A stretch of DNA of 64,000 nt from an uncultured beta proteobacterium (GCA_903886275.1 CAISLN010000074.1:1-64000), one strand, 5' to 3'; shown: positions 24,288 through 35,100, numbered from the stretch's first letter. Numbers and translations are program-made. Notes: generated by a model from the letters alone, not told the origin.

Positions 24288-26360
24288 ATGGCTATGACGA
24301 CCGATACCCCCACACCCGTGCCACCGGCAGATGCCCTGGCTTCGAGCAGCCTGGACGAATTGCTCAACACCCACTTTGCGGGTAAGGTGGTCCGCAAAGA
24401 CCTGACCAAGTTGATCAAGGAAGGGGCCAACGTGCCGGTGTATGTGCTGGAGTACCTGCTGGGCATGTACTGCGCAAGCAACGACGAGGCGGTGATCCAA
24501 AACGGACTGGTCAACGTCAAGCGCATCCTGACCGAAAACTATGTGCGCCCGGACGAGGCGGAGAAGGTCAAGTCCAAGGTGCGCGAAAGCGGCACCTACA
24601 AGGTCATCGACAAGGTGACCGTCAAGCTCAACGAAAAGCGCGATGTCTACGAAGCCCTGTTGTCCAACCTGGGCGTGAAAAATGCCGAGATTTCCGACAC
24701 CTATGTGCGCCAGTTCGAGAAGCTGCTGGTGGGTGGCATCTGGTGCATCGTCACCCTGAAATACCACTTTGAAGAAGACCAAAAGGGCTCGCCCTTTGCT
24801 GTGACCGAGTTAAAGCCCATTCAGATGCCCAATATGGACATGGCGGCGCTGTTTGAGGCCCGCAAGGCGTTTACGGACGAGCAGTGGATTGACGCCCTGA
24901 TTCGTTCCACCGGCATGGAGCCCAGCCACTTCAAGGAGCGGGCCAAGTGGCATCTGCTGGCTCGCATGATTCCGCTGGTGGAAAACAACTACAACTTCTG
25001 CGAGCTGGGCCCCCGCGGCACCGGCAAAAGCCACATCTACAAAGAGATCAGCCCCAACAGCCTTTTGGTGTCCGGTGGCCAGACCACGGTGGCCAACCTG
25101 TTCTACAACATGGCCGCGCGCAAGGTGGGCCTGGTGGGCTTGTGGGATGTGGTGGCCTTTGACGAGGTGGCCGGCATCAACTTCAAAGACCATGACGGCG
25201 TGCAGATCATGAAAGACTACATGGCTTCGGGCTCCTTTAGCCGGGGCCGGGAGTCGATCAACGCCAGCGCGGCCATGGTGTTTGTGGGCAACTTGCCCCA
25301 GGGGCAGTCCGTGGAATCTTTGGTGAAGACCAGCCATTTGTTTGCCCCATTCCCTGAGGCCATGATTGACGCCGCTTTTTTTGACCGCTTCCACGCCTAC
25401 GTGCCGGGTTGGGAAGTCCCCAAGATGCGGCCGGAGTTTTTTACCAACCAATACGGCTTGATCGTGGATTACCTGGCCGAGTACCTGCGCGAGATGCGCA
25501 AGCAGAGCTTTGCAGATGCCATCGACAAGTGGTTCAAGCTGGGCAACAACCTGAACCAGCGCGACACCATCGCCGTGCGCCGCACCACCTCCGGCCTCCT
25601 GAAGCTGGTGTGCCCCAATGGGGAATACACCAAGGAATCGGTGCGCAAGTGCCTGGAATACGCGCTCGAAGTGCGCCGCCGCATTAAGGAGCAGCTCAAG
25701 AAAATTGGCGGCATGGAGTTTTATGACGTGCACTTCAGCTATATCGACCTGGAAGACGGGGTGGAGCGTTTCGTGAGCGTCCCTGAGCAGTCGGGTGGGG
25801 CATTGGTTCCGGAGGGTCGCCAACAGCCCGGAACCCTGCACACGATCAGCATGGGTTCATCTGAGATGCCCGGCATCTACCGGCTGGAGATGCAGTCCAT
25901 TCCCGGCGGCGGCAAGGTCAATGTGTCGGGCGCCGCACCGCGTGAGGCGGTCAATGTGGCGTTTGATTACTTCAAGGCGAATAGCTCCCGCGTCAGCGCC
26001 TCCATCAGGCCTGGCGAGCGCGACTTTCACACGCATCTGGTGGAGCTGCAGGGCACCGGCACGCCCCAGGCACTCACCTTGGTGAGCTTCATCGCCCTAT
26101 GTTCCGCTGCCTTGGGCAAGCCCGTGCAATCGCAACTGGCCGTCTTGGGCGACATGAGCCTGGGCGGCACCATCGTGCAGGTGCGCAACCTGGCCGAAAG
26201 CATGCAAGTGGCCTTTGACGCCGGCGCCAAACGCATCCTGCTGCCAATGTCCAGCGTGACCGATATTCCAACGGTGCCTGGCGAACTGTTCGCCAAGTTC
26301 CAGACGGGGTTTTACTCAGACCCGGTGGACGCGGTGTTCAAGGCGCTGGGGGTGGAATAG
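24288..26360 (+). CDS. brxL: BREX Lon-like AAA+ protein BrxL
   Basis: This protein of about 690 residues opens near LDELLNTHFAGKVVRKDLTK, the conserved BrxL start. Walker A GPRGTGKSH lies at about residues 241-249 and Walker B VVAFDEVAGI near 288. The C-terminal third is Lon-like (QLAVLGDMSLGGTIVQVRN). The Ser and Lys of a true Lon dyad are not obvious: the GPSAG-type motif reads GTPQALT. This fits reports that BrxL works as a DNA-binding ring rather than a protease. ATG at 24288 or 24294 could be used. It is the last gene of the BREX operon; about 45 bases after it the CRISPR region begins. Confidence 0.94.
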   Translation: MAMTTDTPTPVPPADALASSSLDELLNTHFAGKVVRKDLTKLIKEGANVPVYVLEYLLGMYCASNDEAVIQNGLVNVKRILTENYVRPDEAEKVKSKVRESGTYKVIDKVTVKLNEKRDVYEALLSNLGVKNAEISDTYVRQFEKLLVGGIWCIVTLKYHFEEDQKGSPFAVTELKPIQMPNMDMAALFEARKAFTDEQWIDALIRSTGMEPSHFKERAKWHLLARMIPLVENNYNFCELGPRGTGKSHIYKEISPNSLLVSGGQTTVANLFYNMAARKVGLVGLWDVVAFDEVAGINFKDHDGVQIMKDYMASGSFSRGRESINASAAMVFVGNLPQGQSVESLVKTSHLFAPFPEAMIDAAFFDRFHAYVPGWEVPKMRPEFFTNQYGLIVDYLAEYLREMRKQSFADAIDKWFKLGNNLNQRDTIAVRRTTSGLLKLVCPNGEYTKESVRKCLEYALEVRRRIKEQLKKIGGMEFYDVHFSYIDLEDGVERFVSVPEQSGGALVPEGRQQPGTLHTISMGSSEMPGIYRLEMQSIPGGGKVNVSGAAPREAVNVAFDYFKANSSRVSASIRPGERDFHTHLVELQGTGTPQALTLVSFIALCSAALGKPVQSQLAVLGDMSLGGTIVQVRNLAESMQVAFDAGAKRILLPMSSVTDIPTVPGELFAKFQTGFYSDPVDAVFKALGVE

Positions 26361-26404
26361 GCTACGTGCAGCCGCTGCCGCAATTTTTGCAATTGCATCG
26401 AACC

Positions 26405-27993
26405 GAACTTCCAATACCTTCAAGCAGTGAACACGTCTGCGTCGGAGCGGGCTGTCTGCTCATCTTTCTAAGCTGCCTATGCGGCAGTGAACAATAGGGA
26501 AACAAATGTCAGGCTTATCGCAAATTTCTAAGCTGCCTATGCGGCAGTGAACTCCAAGCACCTCATCAGATCACCTCTAATCAATTTCTAAGCTGCCTAT
26601 GCGGCAGTGAACGACTGCATCAGTGCGGCCTGGGTCATGTAGATTTTCTAAGCTGCCTATGCGGCAGTGAACGGCATTGTTAAAAACATCTATCTTGCAA
26701 AGCTTTTCTAAGCTGCCTATGCGGCAGTGAACTCCAAGCGCCTCATCAGATCACCTCTAATCAATTTCTAAGCTGCCTATGCGGCAGTGAACACCTACGG
26801 CAATCAGCGCCTGGCGCGCTGCCGTTTCTAAGCTGCCTATGCGGCAGTGAACAATTTCAGCTTGCCAATCTCTTTGCGCTGCATTTTCTAAGCTGCCTAT
26901 GCGGCAGTGAACGGGCTTAAGGGCTCTGATGGTTTCGTCAATGTTTTCTAAGCTGCCTATGCGGCAGTGAACCATGGGGAAGGTTTCGCCGCTCCATGCT
27001 GGACTTTCTAAGCTGCCTATGCGGCAGTGAACCTAGATGTAAGCCAGCGCCCTAGAACACATGCTTTCTAAGCTGCCTATGCGGCAGTGAACGCGCCAAG
27101 GTGACGAGTCCAATCGTTTTTGCTTTTCTAAGCTGCCTATGCGGCAGTGAACGCATGGTGGGCGGCTGGATACAGGCCGAACGATTTCTAAGCTGCCTAT
27201 GCGGCAGTGAACAACATGCCATGGGCACCAAAGATGCTGCCCATTTTCTAAGCTGCCTATGCGGCAGTGAACTTGTTTGACCGCAGTCTTCCAAGCACCT
27301 TCAATTTCTAAGCTGCCTATGCGGCAGTGAACTCTAGGCACCTTAAAAGCGTCATCCCTAGTCATTTCTAAGCTGCCTATGCGGCAGTGAACTCACACCC
27401 CCTCCCGCCGCGCTTACCTGCTGCTTTCTAAGCTGCCTATGCGGCAGTGAACACTGCTGGGTCGCAGCGTAAAGATGTGCTGCTTTTCTAAGCTGCCTAT
27501 GCGGCAGTGAACACCAGTTCAGTCGCAATCATGAGTAGGCCAACTTTCTAAGCTGCCTATGCGGCAGTGAACCGACCACAGCATTGACAGGACGCACCAG
27601 AACGTTTCTAAGCTGCCTATGCGGCAGTGAACGTCCGTCTACAAAAACGCGACTCCCGAAGTTGTTTTCTAAGCTGCCTATGCGGCAGTGAACACGCCTC
27701 CAGCCGGGCCAGCTCCGTCGCTATATTTCTAAGCTGCCTATGCGGCAGTGAACGCTGTTGACGGTGACAGACATCTTGCCGTCGTTTTCTAAGCTGCCTA
27801 TGCGGCAGTGAACAGGGCTTGGCGCGCTGCCGGGTCGGACTCCAGTTTCTAAGCTGCCTATGCGGCAGTGAACGCGACCGCGATCCGGCGACCGGTTCCC
27901 ATCGATTTCTAAGCTGCCTATGCGGCAGTGAACGGCTGGATGCTCAAGAGTGAGGCCCGCCGCCTTTTCTAAGCTGCCTATGCGGCAGTGAAC
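26405..27993 (-). CRISPR. Type I-F CRISPR array, 26 repeats plus degenerate terminal repeat
   Basis: A 28-bp repeat (plus strand TTTCTAAGCTGCCTATGCGG then CAGTGAAC) occurs 26 times. Repeat starts run every 60 bp from 26465 to 27605, then from 27666 to 27966 after a single 33-nt spacer; the others are 32 nt. The reverse complement starts GTTCACTGCC and ends TTAGAAA with an internal hairpin, the I-F form, so crRNA is read on the minus strand from the leader at about 28000 leftward. A degenerate repeat at 26405-26432 keeps only GCAGTGAAC plus scattered matches, marking the old end. That gives 26 spacers. Cas6f (28124) should cut the transcript. Confidence 0.98.
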
Positions 27994-28123
27994 TAGGCGA
28001 TATGGCGGCTAAGTCGTTGTTGTACACGGCACTATTCCCCTTTTCTCCAACAGCACCCTCCCGGATAGCATGCTGCGCAAGTGCTTATAAATCAACGACC
28101 TAGGATACGCGCAAAAAAAAGGG
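27994..28123 (-). promoter_or_regulatory. CRISPR leader
   Basis: These 130 bases separate the cas6f stop from the first repeat. They are more AT-rich than the cas genes and include a T8 run on the minus strand just after the cas6f stop. A weak minus-strand promoter can be drawn (TTGCGC, then about 17-19 bases, then TTTATAAG around 28083-28113). Position and composition fit an I-F leader; the promoter elements are tentative. Confidence 0.6.
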
Positions 28124-28684
28124 TCAAAACCAGGGGATGGTGGCAGTGGTGCTCAGCCCGTAGGCGTTGAACAGGCCTCCTGCTGAAGCACTCGCAGGTT
28201 CACAACGAAGAAAGAGTCTGAAGGACTGTTCCGTGCTGGCACTGCGCACCATCAAAAAGGGGAGCGCAAGCGTTTCTGCGCAAGCGTCTGGCAGGCGCGC
28301 AAGGGCTTCTTGCTCGGTGAGGCCATGGCGCTTCATTTGGCGCCGTCGCAAACGCTCCGGACTGCTTTTTGCCTGTACCCGGCTGAGCCGCCTATGTGTC
28401 GCATGCGCCGGAACGGGCTTGGCAGCCGCCTGCTCAATATGGTCTTGCAGGCCGGTGAGCCATGGCTGGCCCATCAAGCGCAGCAAGTCCTCTTTTGTTC
28501 CAAGAAGGCGCAGGGTGCTGCCAAGGTAGGGCGGTGCCGCCTTGTATTCGGGAAAGCTCACACCGATGCCGGTGCTGCCCAGTTGCACCAGAGTGCGGTG
28601 CAGCTTGGCGAACAAGGCTGCCATCAGTTGCTGCGGTGCGGTTTCGGGGTCGGGCCGCAGAAGAAGGTCCAGGTAATGCGCCAT
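28124..28684 (-). CDS. cas6f: Type I-F CRISPR endoribonuclease Cas6f (Csy4)
   Basis: This 186-residue Csy4 processes the CRISPR transcript at the repeat hairpin and stays bound to the crRNA 3' end. The catalytic histidine fits H29 in KLHRTL, GIGVSFPEY lies near 40-48, and a serine-bearing MVRSASTEQSFRLFL lies near 145-159. The C-terminus NAYGLSTTATIPWF is the standard ending. AAGGA lies about nine bases before the ATG. It is the last gene of the cas operon, five bases after csy3. Confidence 0.95.
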   Translation of the reverse strand: MAHYLDLLLRPDPETAPQQLMAALFAKLHRTLVQLGSTGIGVSFPEYKAAPPYLGSTLRLLGTKEDLLRLMGQPWLTGLQDHIEQAAAKPVPAHATHRRLSRVQAKSSPERLRRRQMKRHGLTEQEALARLPDACAETLALPFLMVRSASTEQSFRLFLRCEPASASAGGLFNAYGLSTTATIPWF

Positions 28685-28689
28685 GGTGC

Positions 28690-29727
28690 TTATTCCTTGC
28701 CCGCATCGCCAAACACGCCACCACGAATCAAGGTGGCCATGACAAAGTGCTGCTGTTCAATGGCGGGCACCTTGTCCTTGAGCATCCATCCATCGAGCAG
28801 GTTGTAGAAGTCGAGCTTGTCGGTGGGGCGCCGGCATGCCTTGCCCAGGGTGGTCACCGAGCCGTAGGGTTCCACGGCAATTGGGCCCAGCTCTGCCACG
28901 TCGGGGTGCCAGCTGTCTATGGTGCGAATGGCATTGCCCAGCTTTTGCGAGTGCATACCGGCCACACCGTTGACCACATACAGGGTCTTGCTCTTGCCGC
29001 TGTTGCCCTTGTCCAGAATTAGCTCCTGCGAGGGGTAGACCTCTTGCCCTGCACCTACGCGCGCAAAGGCCGTCACTTGCAGCAGCACATGGCTGGTTCC
29101 GGCAAGGCCTTGGGCCATCAGCTCGCTGAGCTCCTTAAGGGCGATGGCAGCCGTTCCCGTGTCAAAGTTACGCAGCGACAGGGCGAGGGCGTCAAAGGTC
29201 CAGGTTTGTTGCGCGATGCCTTTGACCAGGTGCTGCACTTGCACCTCCACCTGTTCCGCGCCCACGCGGTTGCGCCACAAAAATCGGCCATTGGCCAGGT
29301 TGTGGGCATAGCGCGTGGCCAACTCGCCAAAGCCTATGCCCTGCACATAGGTTTGAACGGTACTGAGCAACTTGCTTTGGTAGTCTGCGTTGTTGCAGGC
29401 ACTGGGTCTGCCTGCGCCGCCCAGTACGCGCAACGTGAAGCTTGCCATCAGGGTGTCTGCTGCCACCGGCAAGGTCGCCACGTCTACGGTTTGCAGGTTG
29501 GGGTTTTCAATCGCTGCATCCAGCTTGGTCGGGTCTTGGTCTTTGGTCTTGAGGCGGTTGGAGATGGTGCCGCGCACCGACTTTTCGCGCACGGCGACGG
29601 CGGGCCAGTCAGTTGCGTTTGCACGCGCATCCCAGCGGCCAGAAAAGAACACCGCGTCCGATGGATCGAGCTTGCGTTCAAAAGCCAAAACAGATGCGGT
29701 CTTGAGCGTGTGGGGGGTAGTCGCCAT
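28690..29727 (-). CDS. csy3: Type I-F Cascade backbone protein Csy3 (Cas7f)
   Basis: This 345-residue Csy3 forms the six-subunit backbone that coats the crRNA spacer. It opens with LKTASVLAFERKLDPSDAVF and contains FFSGRW, VREKSVRGTISNRLK and YVQGIGFGELATRYAHN, all hallmarks of the family. The length is as expected (about 340). A good AAGGA precedes the ATG. csy2 lies 29 bases upstream. No disruption was seen. Confidence 0.96.
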   Translation of the reverse strand: MATTPHTLKTASVLAFERKLDPSDAVFFSGRWDARANATDWPAVAVREKSVRGTISNRLKTKDQDPTKLDAAIENPNLQTVDVATLPVAADTLMASFTLRVLGGAGRPSACNNADYQSKLLSTVQTYVQGIGFGELATRYAHNLANGRFLWRNRVGAEQVEVQVQHLVKGIAQQTWTFDALALSLRNFDTGTAAIALKELSELMAQGLAGTSHVLLQVTAFARVGAGQEVYPSQELILDKGNSGKSKTLYVVNGVAGMHSQKLGNAIRTIDSWHPDVAELGPIAVEPYGSVTTLGKACRRPTDKLDFYNLLDGWMLKDKVPAIEQQHFVMATLIRGGVFGDAGKE

Positions 29728-29756
29728 TTTGAAAATTCCTTGGTGTGAGAGGGGGG

Positions 29757-30770
29757 TTAGACAGTGGCCTGGTCGGCCAATAGCTCAGGGGCATAGTCGT
29801 TGCAGCAGCGGTACTCGGTTTGCACAGCGCCTTCGGCGCTCGCGTACCACAGCAAGTCATCTATATTTTTGAGGCGATGCGGGCTGACCCATTGCCCCAT
29901 GGACCACAGGGGTTCCACAAAACGCAAGGCCGTGTGGGCATCGCGTGCGTTGCGCACAGTGCCGGCAGGGTGCAGTTCCGACAGTGCGGCATAGCCCACC
30001 GGAATGGGCACGATCCAGCCAGCGCGTGCGTCGGTCTGCCACAGGTTGGGGCTGTCCTGCGTCACATCGGGGCTGGCGTGGTGGTTCCAGCGTGACAGGT
30101 CCAGCCAGGCATCGAGCACGGTTGCGTCCTGTGCATTTAGCTGCATGGCTGCCAGGCGCTGCTGCAAGAGGTCGTCGCGCGACACCAGCGCAAAGCCCGG
30201 CAGGCAGCGGCGCATCAGTTGGCGGAATTGCTTGCTCCTGCTTTCGTCGCCCTCGGCCATCAGCTCCAGCGTGGGCTTGGAACGCCGGGTCTGGGTCATG
30301 GGCAACGCTGGCATCACACTGCCGCCTGCCAGACGCATGCCCGCTAACGTATGCGCCACCAGGTCTACGAGGGCCTGGCGCTGCGCCTCGCCCAGTTGGT
30401 CCTGACGCAGCAGCACATCCAACACCAGGCTCAGTTCCAGATGCACACGTCCCTCTTCCACGATGCCTGCGGTGCTGCCGTCGGCGAGTACCGGGTTGCG
30501 GGTTAGGTGAAAGGCGCGTGTGTAGCCATCGGTGGTGACCTGCGGCTCGAAACCATGGCACACCACGCCCACTGCGCGAAAGGCAATGCCAGCCTCTGCC
30601 CCTAAGCGCCGCTCCAGCCCCGTCATCAGCCCCAAAAATGCGGTCATGGCCGGAAAGCCCCAGGTCATGGGGCTGGAGATGGCGTTGGCGTTTTGCACCC
30701 GGATGCGCGGCAACAGCAAGAGCGCCGGGTGTTGCGGCGCATTGGCCGTATTCAGCGTTTCGCTGCTCAT
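29757..30770 (-). CDS. csy2: Type I-F Cascade protein Csy2 (Cas5f)
   Basis: This 337-residue Csy2 binds the crRNA 5' handle together with Csy1. Typical blocks are LLLPRIRVQNANAISSPMTW at about residues 18-37, GFPAMTAFLG and CHGFEPQV. The start overlaps the csy1 stop (ATGA read on the minus strand at 30770-30767), so the two are coupled. The length and C-terminus (CCNDYAPELLADQATV) are normal. Confidence 0.95.
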   Translation of the reverse strand: MSSETLNTANAPQHPALLLLPRIRVQNANAISSPMTWGFPAMTAFLGLMTGLERRLGAEAGIAFRAVGVVCHGFEPQVTTDGYTRAFHLTRNPVLADGSTAGIVEEGRVHLELSLVLDVLLRQDQLGEAQRQALVDLVAHTLAGMRLAGGSVMPALPMTQTRRSKPTLELMAEGDESRSKQFRQLMRRCLPGFALVSRDDLLQQRLAAMQLNAQDATVLDAWLDLSRWNHHASPDVTQDSPNLWQTDARAGWIVPIPVGYAALSELHPAGTVRNARDAHTALRFVEPLWSMGQWVSPHRLKNIDDLLWYASAEGAVQTEYRCCNDYAPELLADQATV

Positions 30771-32047
30771 GCGGCCTCCCGCTCAAAGGCGGAAAACTGC
30801 AGGCGTGCCAACTTGCGCCACAACAGGAACTCGGGGTCGCCCACAGGCAACGGGTCCTTGAGTTGCGCATTGACCCAGCGCGCGAAGTCAGCCGCTACGG
30901 CGTCTGTGGCATCGTCCGGATCGATTGCGGCGGATGCCTGGCCGTCCGGGTCCAACCAGGTGCGCTGGGCGGCGGACAACAGGCAGTCGTCCGCTTGGCT
31001 CCAACCGGGCGCAAGCGTCAAGAGCTCGGCCTGAAATTGCACCAGTTCGTCGATCAGGCTTTGCACCCACTCGCGCACCTGGCGCCGCGTGGGCGCATTC
31101 TGGGGCGGGTTGCCTTGCAAGAACAGGCGCAAGGCACGCGCCTGTTGTGCCACGGCGCGGCGGCGCCCAACCATATCGAATAGCGAACTGACCCGCAGCA
31201 AAGGCCGCACCGTCTCCGACTTCCAAACCGGCGGGACGGATGCCAGCAAGTAGTTGTCGCCGCGCCGCTCGCTGTTGAGTTGGCTGATGTTTTGCGGCTT
31301 GGTGCCACCGAGCTTTTGGATGGCCAGTTGGGGGTACTCGCGCACCGGCCTTGCGTGGTGGGTTTGCGCCTTGCGCGCGAGACGCGCCGCCTTGGCCTCT
31401 TCACCAAAGCGATCGTCTTGCAACTGTTGGTAGACGCGGTGAACCAGCGAGGTGGGGTAGAGCGGTGCCAGCAAATGGTATGCGCCATCGTCGTGCGCGT
31501 CGTTACCCACTAGCCAATATATTTGTTTGGCGTGGCTGTGGCTGCTGACGGTGCCGCGGGCTTCTGCCAAGCCGGCAAACGAGGTCATCCATTTTTTCGC
31601 CAGCACATCGTCTGCACTCAGTGCGGCCGCAAAATCGGCGTCGCCTTGTGTTGCCAGTTCCAACAGGCTGTGGCCTTCATGGCTGAGCTTGAGGAATTTG
31701 TACACGTCGAGTGCGGCAGCGTTGCCCACCACGTCGGCACTGAAACTGCTGCCCAAGCTGTGCGTTCCTACCTGCTTGGAGGCAGCGAGTTGCCCTGGCG
31801 CCCGGTACAGGCTGCTGCCTTTTGCATCCGGGTGCAGGGGCTTGAGCGAGTGGGTGACCGCCTGGATTTGAACCACGCGACGTGCCGCGTCTTCCAGCCA
31901 GGTGGCGGCAATGAACTGCGCCTGAAGCTCGGCGCGCCTAGGGTCATCGGCGGATAGCTTTTCAAGCTTTCCGTGCAGACGCTCCTGAAGAAAACCCTGT
32001 ATCACCGCGCGTAGGGCGACAACGTTGGGCTGATGTGTGATTGACAT
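30767..32047 (-). CDS. csy1: Type I-F Cascade large subunit Csy1 (Cas8f)
   Basis: This 426-residue Csy1 is the large subunit that recognises the GG/CC PAM in type I-F. Family markers are LEDAARRVVQIQAVTHSLKP near 51-70, THSLGSSFSADVVGNAAALD, and KLGGTKPQNISQLNSERRG near 252-270. The C-terminus ends EFLLWRKLARLQFSAFE. A GGGAG precedes the ATG. It lies 54 bases after cas3 in the same direction. All expected parts are present. Confidence 0.95.
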   Translation of the reverse strand: MSITHQPNVVALRAVIQGFLQERLHGKLEKLSADDPRRAELQAQFIAATWLEDAARRVVQIQAVTHSLKPLHPDAKGSSLYRAPGQLAASKQVGTHSLGSSFSADVVGNAAALDVYKFLKLSHEGHSLLELATQGDADFAAALSADDVLAKKWMTSFAGLAEARGTVSSHSHAKQIYWLVGNDAHDDGAYHLLAPLYPTSLVHRVYQQLQDDRFGEEAKAARLARKAQTHHARPVREYPQLAIQKLGGTKPQNISQLNSERRGDNYLLASVPPVWKSETVRPLLRVSSLFDMVGRRRAVAQQARALRLFLQGNPPQNAPTRRQVREWVQSLIDELVQFQAELLTLAPGWSQADDCLLSAAQRTWLDPDGQASAAIDPDDATDAVAADFARWVNAQLKDPLPVGDPEFLLWRKLARLQFSAFEREAA

Positions 32048-32101
32048 AAAGACTCCCTTTTTTGATCGAAAATTTTCGGAAAGATGGCGTGACGGGTTGC
32101 C

Positions 32102-35100
32102 TTACCTCCTTTTCCAAAAACCCAACACAGGCTGTGACAGCCATCCCGCATCGTTGTCCAAGACATTGACCGTGCCGAACCGCTCGGCGCAGCGGCGCAA
32201 AGGCATGTCCATCGACTCTGCCAAGGACCGCAGTTCATCCATATAGTGGGCACCTCCCCAGGGCGTGATGCGCTCACCGGTGGTGGCGGTGTCTGGTAGC
32301 CGGACACGCAGAGATTTTTCTACGTCGACGTACAGCGTCTCTCTGCTTCGGCCCTGTTTGACTTCCAGCACCTGGTGCAGCACATCCTGTTCTGCTTCGT
32401 CGTCTGGCAGCAGCACCAGCGTGACCTCGCGTTGACCCGCCTTGTTCCGAAAGGGTTGCTGTTGTTGCAGCAAGCCGGTGAGCAGCGCGTCCTGTGGTGC
32501 CAGCTTCCACCAGCTGCTGGCGTTGGCTTGCGGCACTGGTACGGCGGGCCCCCGCGAAAGGCGACCGGTGACAGGCGCAGGCGCCGCAGGCTGCACCAAC
32601 ATTTGCTGGCGCATGCGGGCGTGTTCCAAATGCACCAGCCGCTCCTGCGGTCTGAGCAGGTCTGGCGCAGGGCAAAGGATGCGGGGCCGCGCGTCCATGT
32701 TGGCCAGTTCGTCGGCGCTCAGCAGGCTGCGCAGGTCGTGGCTCTTGAGGCGAAACGCGCCCTCATGGGACTCAAAGCCCGGCCAGCGAAACGCTGCCTC
32801 TTTGGGCTGGGTGAAGCTGCGCAGGTTGCGCGTAAATACATGCACATTGGTGCTGCCGCAATCGCCCGCACGGTGGCGGCGCACCCGCCCCAGCAATTGG
32901 ATGAGGGAGCGCACCGAGGAGGGCTCCACCACGGCCCAGTCGTAGTCATGGTCGCGGCCCACTTCGGTCACGGGCGAGCCCAGCACGATGAACAGGTGAT
33001 CGTCCTGCGCGCTGGCGTCGAGCCGCTCGCGCACTGTGGGCAATGAAAACACGGCCTCGGGTTGCTGGCGCTTGAGGGTGCTGTCGAGTTGGCGCTCAAT
33101 GGCCGAGCGGATCAGTAGCGGGTGGCGCGAGTGGTACACGCACAGGTGAATGCGTAGACCCTGGGGTGCGCCTTGCGCAAACAGCGCCAGTGCCACGCTG
33201 ATCAGCGGCTCCACATTGGCCATGCGCACCAGCCCGAAGCTGACGCGTTTGCCGGTCTGCGGGTCCAGGCTGTGGTGCTGCGCATGCAGGCTGGCCACCG
33301 ATTGCAGGATGGCGGTGGCCAGCGTTGCGCAGGCCTCATCCTGGCGTGAGCTCAAGCCTTCTAGTAGCACCAGTTCGAGGCGCCGACGCGGCTCCTGCTG
33401 TGCCAAGGCAATGGCGCGCTGCCTTACAAAGTTTTGGTGTTCTGCCTCGAAGGCAGTCGGGTCGGCGCAAAGGCTTTGGCGCTGGGCAAATTCGTCTATC
33501 CACAGGCAGCATGTTGCTGCAGCGGCACCGGGCTGCGCAGGGCGCACGCCCCGGTTGACTTGGAACTGGCTGCGGCCCTTGGCGTAGGCTTCAAACAGGC
33601 CCTGCACCAATGCCGGTGGCAAGGTGGCCGAAGACAGCAGCACGCGCGCACCCAGCAAGCCGGCCCAATGCACCAGCCGGGTGAGGGCAGGCAGATCGCT
33701 GAGATCAAAGTCGTCGGGCTCGTCGAGCACCAGGTCGCCACTCATCAGGCGCAGCATGGGCGCGATCTGGCGCCCGCCGCGCTGGCTCTCGGTGGCGGGG
33801 GTCAGGTGGTCTATGGTGCACACCAAAATGGGCGCCAGCAGCAGCTTGCGAATCTCGGGGTCTGCCACGGCGCGCTGCAGCAGCGGATGCGGGTCGGTGC
33901 GGCCTTCAAACAGCACATGGCCATCCTCTTCCAGCAGTGCCTGGCCAGAGGCCGAGCCTTTGGCTTCAGCCAAACCCTCGAAGTGTTCAAACAGCGCACG
34001 GTTGGCGCTGCCACCCACGCGAATGGCCAGGTCTTCCTCATCGAGCCCCAGCAACTGGCGAAAGGCCTGGCCGGTTTGCAGCGTGAGCGTGCGCAGGCCC
34101 ATGGCGAAGGCGCAGCGCATGCCTAGCGCCGGGTCCGCCAGTGCGTCCATGACGCGCGCATTGGCCAGGGTCTTGCCGCAACCGGTGGAGGCCATGTTCA
34201 CAATGAAGGCGCCATGGGCCTCGCTTTGCAAGCGCATGCTGGCGGCAATCTCGGCGGCCTTGTCCTGCCAGCGAAAGCGTTCGGTCGCTGAGCGTTGCTT
34301 GAGTTTTCGGTGTTTGCCCAGGCGCGGCAGATGCTGCTCAAACTTGGGCAGAAAGCGGGCCACTTCGGCGCCATGCTGGGCCACGCCCAGCAGGTGCTCA
34401 TCCAGCATCTGGTTGACCTTGCCGCCATCGCGGGTGTTGGCCACCAGTGGGTTGGCGCTCTTTATGCTGACACGGCCCATTGCGGGCTTGCCATTCTCAG
34501 CCAGTTCCAGGCTGGAGTAATGGTGGTCCGCCAGCATCAGGCACAGGCGGCTGAGGTGCAGCACAAACGGGTTGTTCATCAGGCCGCTGGCCTGCTCCTT
34601 GCCGGCGTAGCCCGCCAGTCGCTGTGCCAGGCGCGCGGCGCGTTGCTTCCATTCGGGCGTGGTGACCGGCAGGCCTTGTGCAAAGGTCCAATAGGGTTTG
34701 AGTGTTTCCTGGTTGGCTTTTTTGAACTCATCTTCATTCCAGCTTGCTTCCACATGCATCAAGGCGCCTTGCAACAAGCCAGACATGAATACCTCGCCAA
34801 AGGGCAGCACAGGCAGGCGGTGGTGGCTGACCACCAACCAGCCCAGCGCCTGTGCCAGCGGCGCATGGCCCAGACTGGCAAACGGCGAAGGGTTGTGCGT
34901 CTGGGGGTTGTCCTTGTGCAGGCGCGCGAGCCAGCTGGCATCGTCATCGGGGCTGGGCTCCGAGAGCCGTGCCAGCCAGGTGGCATCGTCGTCGCCTCCC
35001 ACAAAGGCCTCCAGCAAGCGCAGCGAAACCCATTCGTGTCGCACGAGGTTGCGCCCGCTCAATTTGCCCTTCAAGCGGTCTTGAAACGCCTGCATTGCCT

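Noticed and set aside
26757..27365. Long minus-strand open frames across the CRISPR array with repeated HCRIGSLE
   Set aside because: They are translations of the repeat itself. The periodic peptide and the array structure show that they are not genes.
27934..27965. Spacer that shares a 12-base match (CTTGAGCATCCA) with csy3 near 28775
   Set aside because: Twelve bases with mismatches on both sides is too short for a protospacer, so self-targeting is not supported.
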